Source: Prevotella sp. CAG:924 (lineage in GTDB: Bacteria; Bacteroidota; Bacteroidia; Bacteroidales; Bacteroidaceae). From it: a stretch of 38,925 nt of DNA. The stretch covers positions 1 through 38,925 of the forward strand of contig HF988555.1 of the NCBI GenBank assembly GCA_000431975.1, in the 5' to 3' direction. The translations under genes and the position numbers were made by a program. Each line of letters begins with the position of its first letter. Position 1 is the stretch's first letter. Below, piece after piece: positions 8,823 through 17,474 of this stretch. Below the pieces are notes generated by a model that saw only the letters and a list, made by a program, of their open reading frames with translations, did not search any database and was not told where the DNA came from.

Positions 8823-9311
8823 ATGACCAATTGTAATTTCCGCGTCGGCATGGGCTACGACGTACACCAGCTGGTGCCCGACCGTGACCTGTGGCTCGGC
8901 GGCATCAAGATTCCCCATACCCTCGGCCTGCTTGGCCACAGTGACGCCGATGTACTCATACATGCCATCTGTGACGCCCTCCTCGGAGCTGCCGCCATGC
9001 GCGACATCGGATACCATTTTCCCGACACCAGTTCCGAGACACTCAACATGGATTCGAAGATCATCCTACACAAAGTCATAGAGTTGCTTGCCCGGAAAGG
9101 CTATCACGTGGGCAACATTGATGCTACCGTATGTGCCGAACGCCCGAAGATCAATCCTCACGTCGACGAGATGCGCACCTGCCTCGCGGGAGTCATCGGA
9201 TGCGATGTAGACCAGATCTCCATTAAAGCAACAACAACCGAAAAGCTCGGATTCACCGGACGGGAAGAAGGCATATCCGCCTATGCCGTAGCATTGATCT
9301 ACAAAGACTAA
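8823..9311 (+). CDS. ispF: 2-C-methyl-D-erythritol 2,4-cyclodiphosphate synthase IspF
   Basis: A 162-aa enzyme of standard length catalysing cyclisation of CDP-ME 2-phosphate to MEcPP with release of CMP, in the non-mevalonate isoprenoid pathway. The zinc ligands are visible as GYDVHQL (Asp and His) and the His of GHSDADVLIHAICDAL. The C-terminal FTGREEGISAYAVALI forms part of the trimer and CDP site. The ATG is 2 nt beyond the porV stop, so it is translationally linked to a secretion gene with no obvious functional tie. A good terminator follows at 9381. Confidence 0.97.
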   Translation: MTNCNFRVGMGYDVHQLVPDRDLWLGGIKIPHTLGLLGHSDADVLIHAICDALLGAAAMRDIGYHFPDTSSETLNMDSKIILHKVIELLARKGYHVGNIDATVCAERPKINPHVDEMRTCLAGVIGCDVDQISIKATTTEKLGFTGREEGISAYAVALIYKD

Positions 9312-9380
9312 ATTAAGGCATCCTGTTTTCTCCAACCCTCAGTGAGGCTATTGAAAACAGCAACATAAGCCATATTTTCC

Positions 9381-9431
9381 GGCCGAAGGTGCTGTTCATG
9401 AAGAAGAACAGCCCTTCGGCCCTTATCTTTT
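9381..9431 (+). terminator. Rho-independent terminator after porU-porV-ispF
   Basis: GGCCGAAGG plus TGCTGTTC pairs with GAACAGC plus CCTTCGGCC (9381-9421), a 16-bp stem with one bulge, followed by CTTATCTTTT. It lies 70 nt after the ispF stop and closes the rightward unit. Confidence 0.8.
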
Positions 9432-9736
9432 CCGCCATGCATCCACTTACTGTCCATCCTACCTCCAGGACACTCCTTCGTCTTTCAGGGGAGTCATGCT
9501 CCCAAAGACACAATCCCATGGATATACAATGACCGATAACTGACCGGACATCATATCCCGTTCCGGAGAAGCCGGCAACCTCTCCCTGGACACAAAGGCC
9601 GTACATCCCGTAAATATATGACTTACAATATATTGAAACAACTTCTATGGAGAAAATAAACTGTTTTTTCATCATGCAGAAAAAACAATGCAGGCCACAA
9701 CTATGCCGTAACGCCCCAGGCAAACAAGATATATAC
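9432..9736. other. Intergenic stretch after the ispF terminator
   Basis: No gene is supported. A long minus-strand frame covers most of it but its translation is rich in Cys, His and Phe and looks random. One AT-rich perfect 9-bp inverted repeat (TGTTTTTTC at 9662-9670, GAAAAAACA at 9679-9687) is present, of no assigned function. Confidence 0.5.
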
Positions 9737-9775
9737 AAAAAAATATGCCGGATACTCACGCATGAGTTCCGGCAT
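9737..9775 (-). terminator. Terminator of the candidate small RNA
   Basis: ATGCCGGA plus ACTCA pairs with TGAGT plus TCCGGCAT (9745-9775) with one bulged base. On the minus strand it is followed by seven T (9743-9737). Rightward it is followed only by ACTGTTTGTTT, so it is far stronger leftward. Confidence 0.75.
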
Positions 9776-9944
9776 ACTGTTTGTTTAACCCTAATATTTT
9801 TTTAGAATGAGAAAGCCTCACGGTTTCCTTGTATCCTTATCAATCTTGCTAATCTACCTAAGAGAGACAGATGTTACTGTCGTAAACTAAAACCTATGAA
9901 AAACTAATAAATTACTACTAACCTAAACAATCTATTAACCTTTG
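9737..9944 (-). ncRNA. Candidate structured small RNA, possibly 6S-like (Bacteroidales-1 type)
   Basis: A self-contained leftward unit in a gene-free gap. It has a promoter at 9951-9982, about 205 nt of non-coding sequence, and an intrinsic terminator at 9737-9775. Visible helices: a long-range closing pair (9924-9930 with 9781-9787, 7 bp), a second helix (9887-9892 with 9800-9805), a 5-bp hairpin (9866-9881) and a hairpin with a GTGA tetraloop on the RNA (9811-9827). Size, long-range closing stem with open interior and own terminator resemble 6S RNA, which binds RNA polymerase. Parts of the sequence also feel familiar as a conserved Bacteroidales intergenic element. That it is a small RNA is moderately supported; family is tentative. 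Confidence 0.6.
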
Positions 9945-9950
9945 ACGATG

Positions 9951-9982
9951 CAAATATACGACATCATCTATTTGTATGCAAG
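9951..9982 (-). promoter_or_regulatory. Minus-strand promoter of the candidate small RNA
   Basis: Reading leftward, CTTG (9982-9979), 20 nt, then TATATTTG (9958-9951) matches the Bacteroidota consensus with one mismatch in -33. The predicted start is near 9944. No protein-coding gene lies downstream on that strand before the terminator at 9737. Confidence 0.65.
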
Positions 9983-10129
9983 AATTCATCCTACGTTTCG
10001 TGTAAAATATACCCTTTATTTGATCTATATCAAGAATAATTTCGTCTTTTCACGAACTTTTTTGGTCATTAACACACATCTTACAAGGAAAAGACGGTCA
10101 CAGATATACCGCTTTTCGCCAATAGTTGT

Positions 10130-10137
10130 TATCTTTG
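10130..10137 (+). promoter_or_regulatory. Promoter -7 element of the glycosyltransferase run
   Basis: TATCTTTG at 10130-10137 fits TAnnTTTG. No TTTG sits at the expected -33 distance. The predicted start is near 10144, giving a leader of about 20 nt before the GT4 start. Confidence 0.55.
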
Positions 10138-10162
10138 CATCAAGGAAAAAACCAATGATCAC

Positions 10163-11434
10163 ATGCGAGTACTGATTATCAATACCAGTGAGCGGACGGG
10201 TGGTGCCGCTGTGGCAGCCCAACGGCTCTGCGAAGCCCTCAATAACAACGGGGTGAAAGCAAAAATGATGGTCCGCGACAAGGAAACGGACGACATCACT
10301 GTGGTGGGTACGAAAAACGGATGGAGGGCTCAGGCAGGCTTCCTATGGGAGCGATGGTGCGTGTACTGCCATCTCCATTTCTCGCGCAAACATCTTTGGG
10401 AAATCGATATTGCCAATGCCGGTACAGACATCACCAAGACACGGGAGTTCCGTGAGGCCGATGTCATCCACCTCTCATGGATCAATCAAGGCATGCTCTC
10501 ACTGAAGACAATCCGTAAGATCCTGCGCAGCAAAAAAGCCGTCGTATGGACCATGCACGACCTGTGGCCTGCCACGGCAATTTGTCATTATGCACGGGGC
10601 TGCGAACGCTTCAAGTCGAGATGTTCCAACTGCCCGTTGCTACCCGGCAAAGGCTCAAAGCATGATCTGGCCGCAAAGACATGGCAACGCAAGGCACGCA
10701 CCCTCGCACATTACACTATATCTTTCGTCGGTTGCAGCCGGTGGCTCACCGATCAGGCCAAACAGAGCGCACTGCTACGAGGGCAGCAAGTGACCAGTAT
10801 TCCTAATCCGATCAATAACCATCTCTACAAACCCGTCGATAAGGCTGACGCACGACGACGCGCCGGACTGCCCTCCGACCGCAAGATCATCCTCTTCGTC
10901 TCACAGAAGGTGACCGACCAACGCAAGGGACTCAGCTATTTCAAAGAGGCCCTCGACAAGCTGGCCGAATCCCATCCTGAAGAGAAGAACCAGATAGCTG
11001 TCGCCATCCTCGGCGGTCATGCCGAAGAGGTGGGCGAGCTGCCGTTCGAGACCTTCCCTATGGGATATGTCAACGACACCCTGAAGCTCATCCAGATCTA
11101 TAACGCCGCCGATGTCTATGTCCTCCCCTCTCTGGAAGACAACCTGCCCAACACCATCATGGAGGCGATGGCCTGCGGCGTGCCCTGTGTAGGATTCTAC
11201 GTAGGCGGCATTCCAGAGATGATCGACCACACAAAGAACGGATATGTGGCCCAGGTGCGCAACGCCAACGACCTGGCCAAAGGCATTTACTGGGTGCTTC
11301 GGGAGGCCGATGCCAAAGCCCTTAGCGACAACGCGCTCCACAAAGTGAGCACCATGTATTCGCAGCAAGCCGTCGCCATGAAATATATAGAAGTGTACAA
11401 TCAGGCTCTTGCCCTCAAGCACTACCACATCTAA
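10163..11434 (+). CDS. GT4-family glycosyltransferase
   Basis: A 423-aa GT-B fold retaining glycosyltransferase of normal length. The N-terminal half starts MRVLIINTSERTGGAAVAA, with a glycine loop for acceptor binding. A Cys-containing segment (CERFKSRCSNCPLLPG, about residues 149-164) is common in capsule and exopolysaccharide GT4 enzymes. The C-terminal Rossmann half has VSQKVTDQRKG and the nucleotide-sugar motif LEDNLPNTIMEAMACGVP (about residues 327-345). It likely transfers a sugar onto a lipid-linked or surface glycan at the cytosolic membrane face. It is first in a run with a GT2 gene 38 nt downstream and a membrane protein. Donor and acceptor are unknown. Confidence 0.9.
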   Translation: MRVLIINTSERTGGAAVAAQRLCEALNNNGVKAKMMVRDKETDDITVVGTKNGWRAQAGFLWERWCVYCHLHFSRKHLWEIDIANAGTDITKTREFREADVIHLSWINQGMLSLKTIRKILRSKKAVVWTMHDLWPATAICHYARGCERFKSRCSNCPLLPGKGSKHDLAAKTWQRKARTLAHYTISFVGCSRWLTDQAKQSALLRGQQVTSIPNPINNHLYKPVDKADARRRAGLPSDRKIILFVSQKVTDQRKGLSYFKEALDKLAESHPEEKNQIAVAILGGHAEEVGELPFETFPMGYVNDTLKLIQIYNAADVYVLPSLEDNLPNTIMEAMACGVPCVGFYVGGIPEMIDHTKNGYVAQVRNANDLAKGIYWVLREADAKALSDNALHKVSTMYSQQAVAMKYIEVYNQALALKHYHI

Positions 11435-11472
11435 GACCGGCTTCACACCGTTCTATCCAACCGACACGCTAC

Positions 11473-12285
11473 ATGATCACATTCACGCTCATCACCTGCA
11501 CATATAATGCCGCTGACGTATTGCAACCGACACTCGACAGCGTGCTCTGCCAGACCTATCCTCACGTGGAGCACCTTTTCATCGACGGTGCGTCAAAAGA
11601 CCGGACACTCCAGCTGATCAACGACTATAAGACGCTCAGCGATTCCCATCAAAACGGACACGACGTGATCGTCCGCTCCGAGCCCGACCACGGTCTCTAC
11701 GACGGTATGAATAAAGGCATCAGACAGGCTACGGGCGACTATCTCGTCTTCTTGAACGCCGGCGACCGCCTGCCGGCCTCCGACACGCTCACGAAGATCG
11801 CAGCGGCAGCAGAGAAGGCTCTCTGTACGATGACATCCGTCAATAGCAATGATACCAGCAACCTGCCCGCCGTCCTATATGGCGACACCGACATCGTCGA
11901 TGCGGAAGGACACTTTGTCCGGCACCGACGCCTCACCCCTCCCGACCGGCTCACCTACCGTTCTTTCCTCCACGGCATGCTCGTCTGCCATCAGGCATTC
12001 TATGCACGTACCGATCTGGCCCAGGCAACTCCCTATAATCTCGACTATCACTACTCCGCTGATGTCGACTGGTGTATCCGCATCATGAAACTGGCGCAGA
12101 AGCGGGGACTCCAGCTGGTACGCGTGCCCACTGTGGTAAGCCACTATCTCGAGGGTGGCATGTCGGTGAAGAACCATCGTGCCTCACTGCAGGAGCGCTT
12201 TCATGTCATGGCCTCCCACTACGGCTTCCTCCCCACCCTCGTGATGCACCTCTGGTTCATCATCCGCGCAGCCGTGAAGAAATAA
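11473..12285 (+). CDS. GT2-family glycosyltransferase
   Basis: A 270-aa GT-A fold inverting transferase of the short WcaE-like group. Motifs in order: TLITCTYNAADVL (nucleotide binding), FIDGASKDRT, SEPDHGLYDGMNKGI, and FLNAGDRL as the metal-binding DxD equivalent. The acceptor segment SADVDWCIRIMK (about residues 196-207) carries the likely catalytic Asp. The C-terminal end is hydrophobic (LVMHLWFIIRAAV) and probably membrane-associated. It lies 38 nt after the GT4 gene and 49 nt before the membrane protein, so the three probably act on one glycan. Specificity cannot be read. Confidence 0.9.
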   Translation: MITFTLITCTYNAADVLQPTLDSVLCQTYPHVEHLFIDGASKDRTLQLINDYKTLSDSHQNGHDVIVRSEPDHGLYDGMNKGIRQATGDYLVFLNAGDRLPASDTLTKIAAAAEKALCTMTSVNSNDTSNLPAVLYGDTDIVDAEGHFVRHRRLTPPDRLTYRSFLHGMLVCHQAFYARTDLAQATPYNLDYHYSADVDWCIRIMKLAQKRGLQLVRVPTVVSHYLEGGMSVKNHRASLQERFHVMASHYGFLPTLVMHLWFIIRAAVKK

Positions 12286-12334
12286 TCATCTTGCACAAGA
12301 CCCGGACTATCATCCCTGTCTGAAAAAAGTTATC

Positions 12335-13738
12335 ATGAAGGCAAATATAAAGACTTTATCCCATTCTCTCCGTCTCTTCGCCATCCGTCACGAAGAACGT
12401 CCCGTCGCGCTGATCACACTGGTTGTCTTTGCCATTCTCAACATCCTCCAGGTGATGAGCCACTGGCAAGTCTACAACAAGGCGGAGCATGTGGGATTCT
12501 ATACTCTTTACTCCCGCGTTTTCCGGCTATCCGGCTACGACGCCTGGTCGTGTGCCCTGCTGAGCGACGGCAGCATCTATTTCGACACGAAGCGTCATCC
12601 GCTCTTCCTCACCGTCCTCTATCCACTACGCTGGATAAACGACTGGGTGATGCAGACGTTCCACCTGTCCATCGCCATGCCACTGATGGCCACGGTGCTT
12701 ACGATATTAGCGGTTTACACAGCCGTGCTTTTCTTCCGCACACTGCATGACATCCTGCAACTGCCCAAGAGCGACGCCGGCCTGCTGACCCTGCTGCTCT
12801 TCGCCTTCGGCCACGTGATGCTCCCCTTCATCTGTCCCGACCATTTTGCCTTCTCTATGTTCCTTCTCGTGCTGACGATCTATCTCTCCGGCAAGGCTCT
12901 GAAGGCACATCGGTCTCTCGGCAATGTAAAGACCGCCTTGCTACTCTTCTTCACTGCCGGCATATCATTAAGCAACGGAGCCAAGACCGTCCTCGCAGCA
13001 GTATATACCTGGGGAAAAGGCGAACGGCGGTCGGCAAAACGCCTTGTAAAGCTCTCCCTCTCGGGCCTCATCGCCCTCATGGTGCTCGGTGCCGTCTATG
13101 CCGTGAACTATTACACTCTGGAGAAACCCGACCTTGAAGCACGCCAGCAACGCAACCGCCACATGGAAGAGGTGCAGAGACAGCGTGGCAACACCGCTTT
13201 CTTCGAACGGCAAGCCAACAGACAAAAATGGCTGGCCCAACATCAGAACAAGACAGCAGGCAACGGACTCATCACCGGACTTATCGACACCTCCACCCCC
13301 CGACCGGAAAGTCTGTGGCACAACTTCTTCGGCGAGTCGCTCCAACTGCACAGCGATCATGCCTTCGCCGACATGAACTTCAACCGCCCGCTCTTTGTAC
13401 ACTATCAATATCCCTGGCAATACGCCATTGAAGTCGTGCTCATCCTCCTGCTCGTTGCAGGAATCATCGCCGGCCGACGCCAGCCTCTCATGCAGATGCT
13501 CCTTTGCTGGTGGGCCGTCGACTGGATCATCCACATCGTCCTGGGCTTTGCCCTCAACGAGGTCTATATCATGACATCCGGCTGGGCCTTCATCCTCCCC
13601 GTCGCCATCGCATGTCTGCTGCAGCGGCTTCAAGGTCGGTGGCTCACCATCTTGCGCTGCGTCGTCACCTTCCTGGCCATCTACCTTCTCTGGTACAACG
13701 CCACACTGCTCAGCCGACACCTCATCGCCATGGCCTGA
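12335..13738 (+). CDS. Polytopic membrane protein beside glycosyltransferases (possibly DUF6080)
   Basis: A 467-aa protein with about 8-10 hydrophobic segments: around residues 25-43, 110-135, 145-185, 200-215, 232-250, then after a loop 360-380, 385-410 and 415-455. The central loop (about 255-350) is basic and Gln/Arg-rich, with QQRNRHMEEVQRQRGN and later NFFGESLQLHSDHAF. The overall shape recalls GT-C type transferases or polymer-handling membrane proteins, but no catalytic motif is recognised. I tentatively recall a Bacteroidota DUF6080 family with this pattern. Its neighbours suggest a role in the same surface glycan. Confidence 0.7.
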   Translation: MKANIKTLSHSLRLFAIRHEERPVALITLVVFAILNILQVMSHWQVYNKAEHVGFYTLYSRVFRLSGYDAWSCALLSDGSIYFDTKRHPLFLTVLYPLRWINDWVMQTFHLSIAMPLMATVLTILAVYTAVLFFRTLHDILQLPKSDAGLLTLLLFAFGHVMLPFICPDHFAFSMFLLVLTIYLSGKALKAHRSLGNVKTALLLFFTAGISLSNGAKTVLAAVYTWGKGERRSAKRLVKLSLSGLIALMVLGAVYAVNYYTLEKPDLEARQQRNRHMEEVQRQRGNTAFFERQANRQKWLAQHQNKTAGNGLITGLIDTSTPRPESLWHNFFGESLQLHSDHAFADMNFNRPLFVHYQYPWQYAIEVVLILLLVAGIIAGRRQPLMQMLLCWWAVDWIIHIVLGFALNEVYIMTSGWAFILPVAIACLLQRLQGRWLTILRCVVTFLAIYLLWYNATLLSRHLIAMA

Positions 13739-13789
13739 CGACAGCCGGACGAACATTCCACATAACCAAACTTATATCCGACAACGACT

Positions 13790-15868
13790 ATGAGCTCCCA
13801 ATCTGCCATACAAGCATTACAGGAGCAGCAACTGCTGCTCCGTATGGAATATGCCACCGAAAAGCAGGCCTTTGAGAAACAGACCGAGCTGATCGGAATG
13901 GAACGGAGGGTGAAACGGGGCGACGCCTGGTTTCCCATACATGTGGGACGCACTTATTACAACTCTCTCAACCAATATTGCATCGAGATTTTCCGGCAGG
14001 AAGACACCGACGTCGAGCACAACTTCGAATATGGCCGTCCGGTAGCTTTCTTCCGTAAAGCCCAATGCACGGAGAGCACACCCGTTGACCCGGATAAAGC
14101 CATCCCCACAAAGGGTGGTAAAAAGACAAACAACTCACGCCTCCGGCATTTCAACTTCACGGGAACTGTGAGCTACGCTGAACAGGACCGCATGGTAGTG
14201 GTCATCCCCGAAGGCCATGCCCTCGACCTGCAGAACTGCGCCGATCCTCTCGGTGTACAACTTTCCTTCGATGAGACCAGCTACCGCACGATGTTCGATG
14301 CCCTCGACCGTGTCATCCGTGCGAAAGGCAACCGGCTGGCTTATCTGCGCGACCTTTTCTACACCCCTATTCCCGCCAAGATGTTCGGCTTCGAGCCGAT
14401 ACGTTTTCCCTGGCTTAATTCCTCCCAGGAGAAAGCCGTCAACGAAGTGCTGCGTGCCAAAGACGTGGCCATCGTCCACGGACCTCCCGGAACAGGAAAG
14501 ACCACTACCCTCGTCGAAGCGATCAACGAGACACTGATGCGTGAGAGCCAAGTGCTCGTCTGCGCCCAAAGCAATATGGCTGTGGACTGGATCTCCGAGC
14601 AACTTGTCGACCGTGGCGTCAACGTGCTGCGCATAGGCAATCCCACACGGGTGAACGACAAGATGCTCAACTTCACCTATGAGCGACGCTTCGAAGCCCA
14701 TCCCGACTATCCCCAGTTATGGGCCATCCGTAAGACTATACGCGAGCTGAGAGGCAAACGTAGCGGAAGCAGTGAGAACAGACATCAAAAAATCGAACGA
14801 CTGAAAAGCCGTGCCACAGAGCTGGAGCTCCGTATCCAGACGGAGCTCTTCGATCAGGCCCGTGTCATCGCCTGCACCCTCGTCGGATCGGCCAGCCGCA
14901 TACTGGAAGGACGGCGTTTCGCCACCCTCTTTATCGACGAGGCGGCACAGGCCCTTGAAGCGGCATGCTGGATTCCCATGCGGCGTGTCTCACGTGTCAT
15001 CCTTGCCGGCGACCACTGCCAGCTGCCACCAACGGTCAAGAGCATGGCTGCTCTGAGGGCTGGTCTCGGACGTACCCTCATGGAACGCATTGCGGACAAT
15101 AAGCCTGAAGTGGTGACACTCCTCGGCATGCAATACCGCATGAACGATGATATCATGCAGTTCTCCTCACGGGAATTCTATCATGGTAAAGTCGTATCCG
15201 CTCCACAGGTAGAACACCGTTCCATCCTCGATTTCGACCTGCCCATGCAGTGGATCGACACCGACGAAGAACATACAACGGCAGACATTCCGGATTCCAC
15301 GAGCGATGCAGAAGACACCCGCCAAGGCACTCCTGCAGCTATCCCTGCCAATTCAACTAACGTTCCTGATACTCAGAAAGTAAACAATGAGCGTGAGAGC
15401 CTGAGCTTTCACGAACAGTTCGTCGGCGAGAATTTCGGGCGAGTGAATAAAGGCGAAGCGGAACTGACCTTGAAAACGCTGCAAGATTATATTACAAAGA
15501 TCAGTAAGCAGCGCATGCTTGACGAGCGCATCGATATCGGTGTGATCTCGCCTTATCGTGCCCAAGTGCAGTATCTGCGGCATTTAGTGAAAAAACGGGA
15601 ATTCTTCAAGCCCTTCCGTCACCTGATCACCATCGCCACCGTTGACGGATTCCAAGGGCAGGAGCGCGACGTGATCATCATCTCCCTGGTACGTTCTAAC
15701 GAGAATGGAGAGATTGGCTTCCTTCGTGACTTGCGCCGTATGAACGTCGCCATCACACGTGCCCGCATGAAGCTCATCATTCTCGGCAGCGTCTCCACCC
15801 TCACACGGCATCCCTTCTACAAACGGTTGTGGGATTACGTATGTCATCTGAGCCAGGTCCACGGATAA
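13790..15868 (+). CDS. Upf1/SMUBP2-like superfamily 1 helicase
   Basis: A 692-aa SF1B helicase related to IGHMBP2 and Upf1, common as a single protein in Bacteroidota. Seen: N-terminal OB-like region (residues 30-200), Walker A GPPGTGKT (231-238), Walker B FIDEAAQA around D383, motif III GDHCQLPP, motif IV-V region with TVDGFQGQERDVIIIS, and motif VI MNVAITRARMKL. It should move 5' to 3' on RNA or DNA using ATP; its cellular role in bacteria is unsettled. A low-complexity Asp/Ser/Thr/Pro-rich insertion (about residues 490-540) sits in the second RecA-like domain. It lies 51 nt after the membrane protein gene, probably a chance partner. Confidence 0.92.
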   Translation: MSSQSAIQALQEQQLLLRMEYATEKQAFEKQTELIGMERRVKRGDAWFPIHVGRTYYNSLNQYCIEIFRQEDTDVEHNFEYGRPVAFFRKAQCTESTPVDPDKAIPTKGGKKTNNSRLRHFNFTGTVSYAEQDRMVVVIPEGHALDLQNCADPLGVQLSFDETSYRTMFDALDRVIRAKGNRLAYLRDLFYTPIPAKMFGFEPIRFPWLNSSQEKAVNEVLRAKDVAIVHGPPGTGKTTTLVEAINETLMRESQVLVCAQSNMAVDWISEQLVDRGVNVLRIGNPTRVNDKMLNFTYERRFEAHPDYPQLWAIRKTIRELRGKRSGSSENRHQKIERLKSRATELELRIQTELFDQARVIACTLVGSASRILEGRRFATLFIDEAAQALEAACWIPMRRVSRVILAGDHCQLPPTVKSMAALRAGLGRTLMERIADNKPEVVTLLGMQYRMNDDIMQFSSREFYHGKVVSAPQVEHRSILDFDLPMQWIDTDEEHTTADIPDSTSDAEDTRQGTPAAIPANSTNVPDTQKVNNERESLSFHEQFVGENFGRVNKGEAELTLKTLQDYITKISKQRMLDERIDIGVISPYRAQVQYLRHLVKKREFFKPFRHLITIATVDGFQGQERDVIIISLVRSNENGEIGFLRDLRRMNVAITRARMKLIILGSVSTLTRHPFYKRLWDYVCHLSQVHG

Positions 15869-15986
15869 CATTCCGTGTGACCTAAAACAATCTTAAAAAA
15901 AAGGCGTTTAACTGATAAAAGTCCTAATTTGCATAATAAAAGGTCAAAAAGGATCGCAAAAACACGGCTGTTTACGGATTTCTAAG

Positions 15987-15994
15987 TAAATTTG
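15987..15994 (+). promoter_or_regulatory. Promoter -7 element before the Asp-box lipoprotein gene
   Basis: TAAATTTG at 15987-15994, 28 nt before the ATG, fits TAnnTTTG. There is no TTTG at the usual -33 distance; TGTTTA at 15969-15974 is the nearest. It is likely the promoter for the long rightward envelope run. Confidence 0.55.
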
Positions 15995-16022
15995 CAACCA
16001 AAAATCAATAAGTACGCGCGTA

Positions 16023-17414
16023 ATGAATTTAAAACTGCCGGTTATCGCATCCATGGTAATGACCGTTCTTATGCTATCCTCTTGCTTGGGAACGGATGAA
16101 AATACCATCGTCTATTATAACGACACCGCTTTGACGAGTTTCTCGCTGGGCACTGTTAAGCTTATCAATCACACCACGGCCAGTGATGGGTCTGACAGCA
16201 CATACACTACCACTTATACTCCCAGCTCAAACCTGTTCTATATCGATCAGCAACAAGGACTGGTCTATAATCCCGACTCCCTTCCCGTAAATACCAACGT
16301 GGAGGCCGTACTCGCTACCATCAATACGAAAAAGAGCGGTGTCGCCGTACTCGAGTTGAAAGACCGGGAAGGCAAAGACTCTCTTGTCTATTATTCCAGC
16401 ACTGACTCCATCGACTTTTCCAAGCCGGTCAATGTCCGCGTCTACAACTTATCGTGGACTGCCTACCGCACTTATACCATCCGTGTGAATGTACACCAGC
16501 AGTCTGGTACAGAGTTCAACTGGGAGAAGACAACCTGTTCCGAGCTGTCTCAGGTGGGCATGCGGCGTATGGTGAGCACAGACCAGGCCACCTATCTCTT
16601 CGGTGTGGAGAACGAAGCCACTGTCGGTTTCCGACTCGACAACGACACGTGGACACGCCTCACATCCACAACCAGTCTTACCGCCGACGCTTATAAGAGT
16701 ATCACCGTTAAAGACAATTATCTTTATATCCTGAACAACGGAAGCGTACTCCGCTCCGCTGACGGATCCACATGGCAGACCGTTGGATCAGCATCACAGC
16801 TGACCCAACTTCTCGGGGCCAGCCCTTACAAGTTGTATGCCATGGGCACAGAAGGACTCTACGAGTCGGCCGACAATGGTGCGACATGGAGCCGCGACAA
16901 CCTTGACGAGAGCACTGACCTGCTGCCGCAGGACAACATCTCCTTCATCTGCAAGCCCTCTCAGGTCAATGCAGACACTTACAAGCTGCTTCTCTTCGGC
17001 ACACGCGACGGCGTTACCTACACATGGAGCAAGGTGGAAGAGGATGAAAGTGACGCAGAGAGCGCACAGCCCTGGAGCTACTACGATGTGGACAAATACA
17101 ATTCGCATCAGCTGCCGAAGTGGGACTATGAACAGGTGATCTGGTACGACAACAGTCTCCTGGCTATCGGCGGTGACTTCTGGCAGTGGTATCAGAGCCT
17201 CGATGAGGGTCTCGTCTGGGACGGAGAGACAGAGGAGGTCAACTACTACAGCCTGCCGGGTGACTTCCCCAAACAATCCATCCAGTTCACCGTCACCACA
17301 GACTCCAACCATTACATCTATATCTCCCGACAAGGCGATGAACGAGTATGGAAAGGACGTCTGGCACGCACGGCCTGGACAGAGGAGCAGACGGTATATA
17401 CCCGCAGCAAATAA
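16023..17414 (+). CDS. Lipoprotein with Asp-box repeats, DUF6242-like
   Basis: A 463-aa predicted lipoprotein: the signal peptide ends in the lipobox LSSC with the lipid Cys at about residue 21, followed by LGTDEN. The first part (about 25-165) is Ig-like and beta-rich, ending YRTYTIRVNV. The rest looks like a beta-propeller with Asp-box motifs: RSADGSTW, ESADNGATW and SLDEGLVW. This matches the Bacteroidota-specific DUF6242 family as I recall it. It is probably anchored in the outer or inner membrane leaflet and binds a ligand or partner protein. No enzyme residues are recognised. A small barrel protein gene follows after 60 nt containing a hairpin (17441-17456). Confidence 0.8.
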   Translation: MNLKLPVIASMVMTVLMLSSCLGTDENTIVYYNDTALTSFSLGTVKLINHTTASDGSDSTYTTTYTPSSNLFYIDQQQGLVYNPDSLPVNTNVEAVLATINTKKSGVAVLELKDREGKDSLVYYSSTDSIDFSKPVNVRVYNLSWTAYRTYTIRVNVHQQSGTEFNWEKTTCSELSQVGMRRMVSTDQATYLFGVENEATVGFRLDNDTWTRLTSTTSLTADAYKSITVKDNYLYILNNGSVLRSADGSTWQTVGSASQLTQLLGASPYKLYAMGTEGLYESADNGATWSRDNLDESTDLLPQDNISFICKPSQVNADTYKLLLFGTRDGVTYTWSKVEEDESDAESAQPWSYYDVDKYNSHQLPKWDYEQVIWYDNSLLAIGGDFWQWYQSLDEGLVWDGETEEVNYYSLPGDFPKQSIQFTVTTDSNHYIYISRQGDERVWKGRLARTAWTEEQTVYTRSK

Positions 17415-17440
17415 GACACAGGCCAAAGCCTACCACATAT

Positions 17441-17456
17441 ACAGGCACAAGCCTGT
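17441..17456 (+). other. Perfect 6-bp hairpin in the lipoprotein/barrel gene gap
   Basis: ACAGGC, loop ACAA, GCCTGT. No T-run follows, so readthrough into the next gene is expected. It is one of several U-tract-less hairpins in the gaps of this transcription run. Confidence 0.5.
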
Positions 17457-17474
17457 CAGGAAAGCAACTGACGA

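Noticed and set aside
9807..9890. Small plus-strand frame of 27 codons (MRKPHGFLVS start)
   Set aside because: It falls inside the candidate minus-strand RNA, where the sequence is better explained by helices and a terminator.
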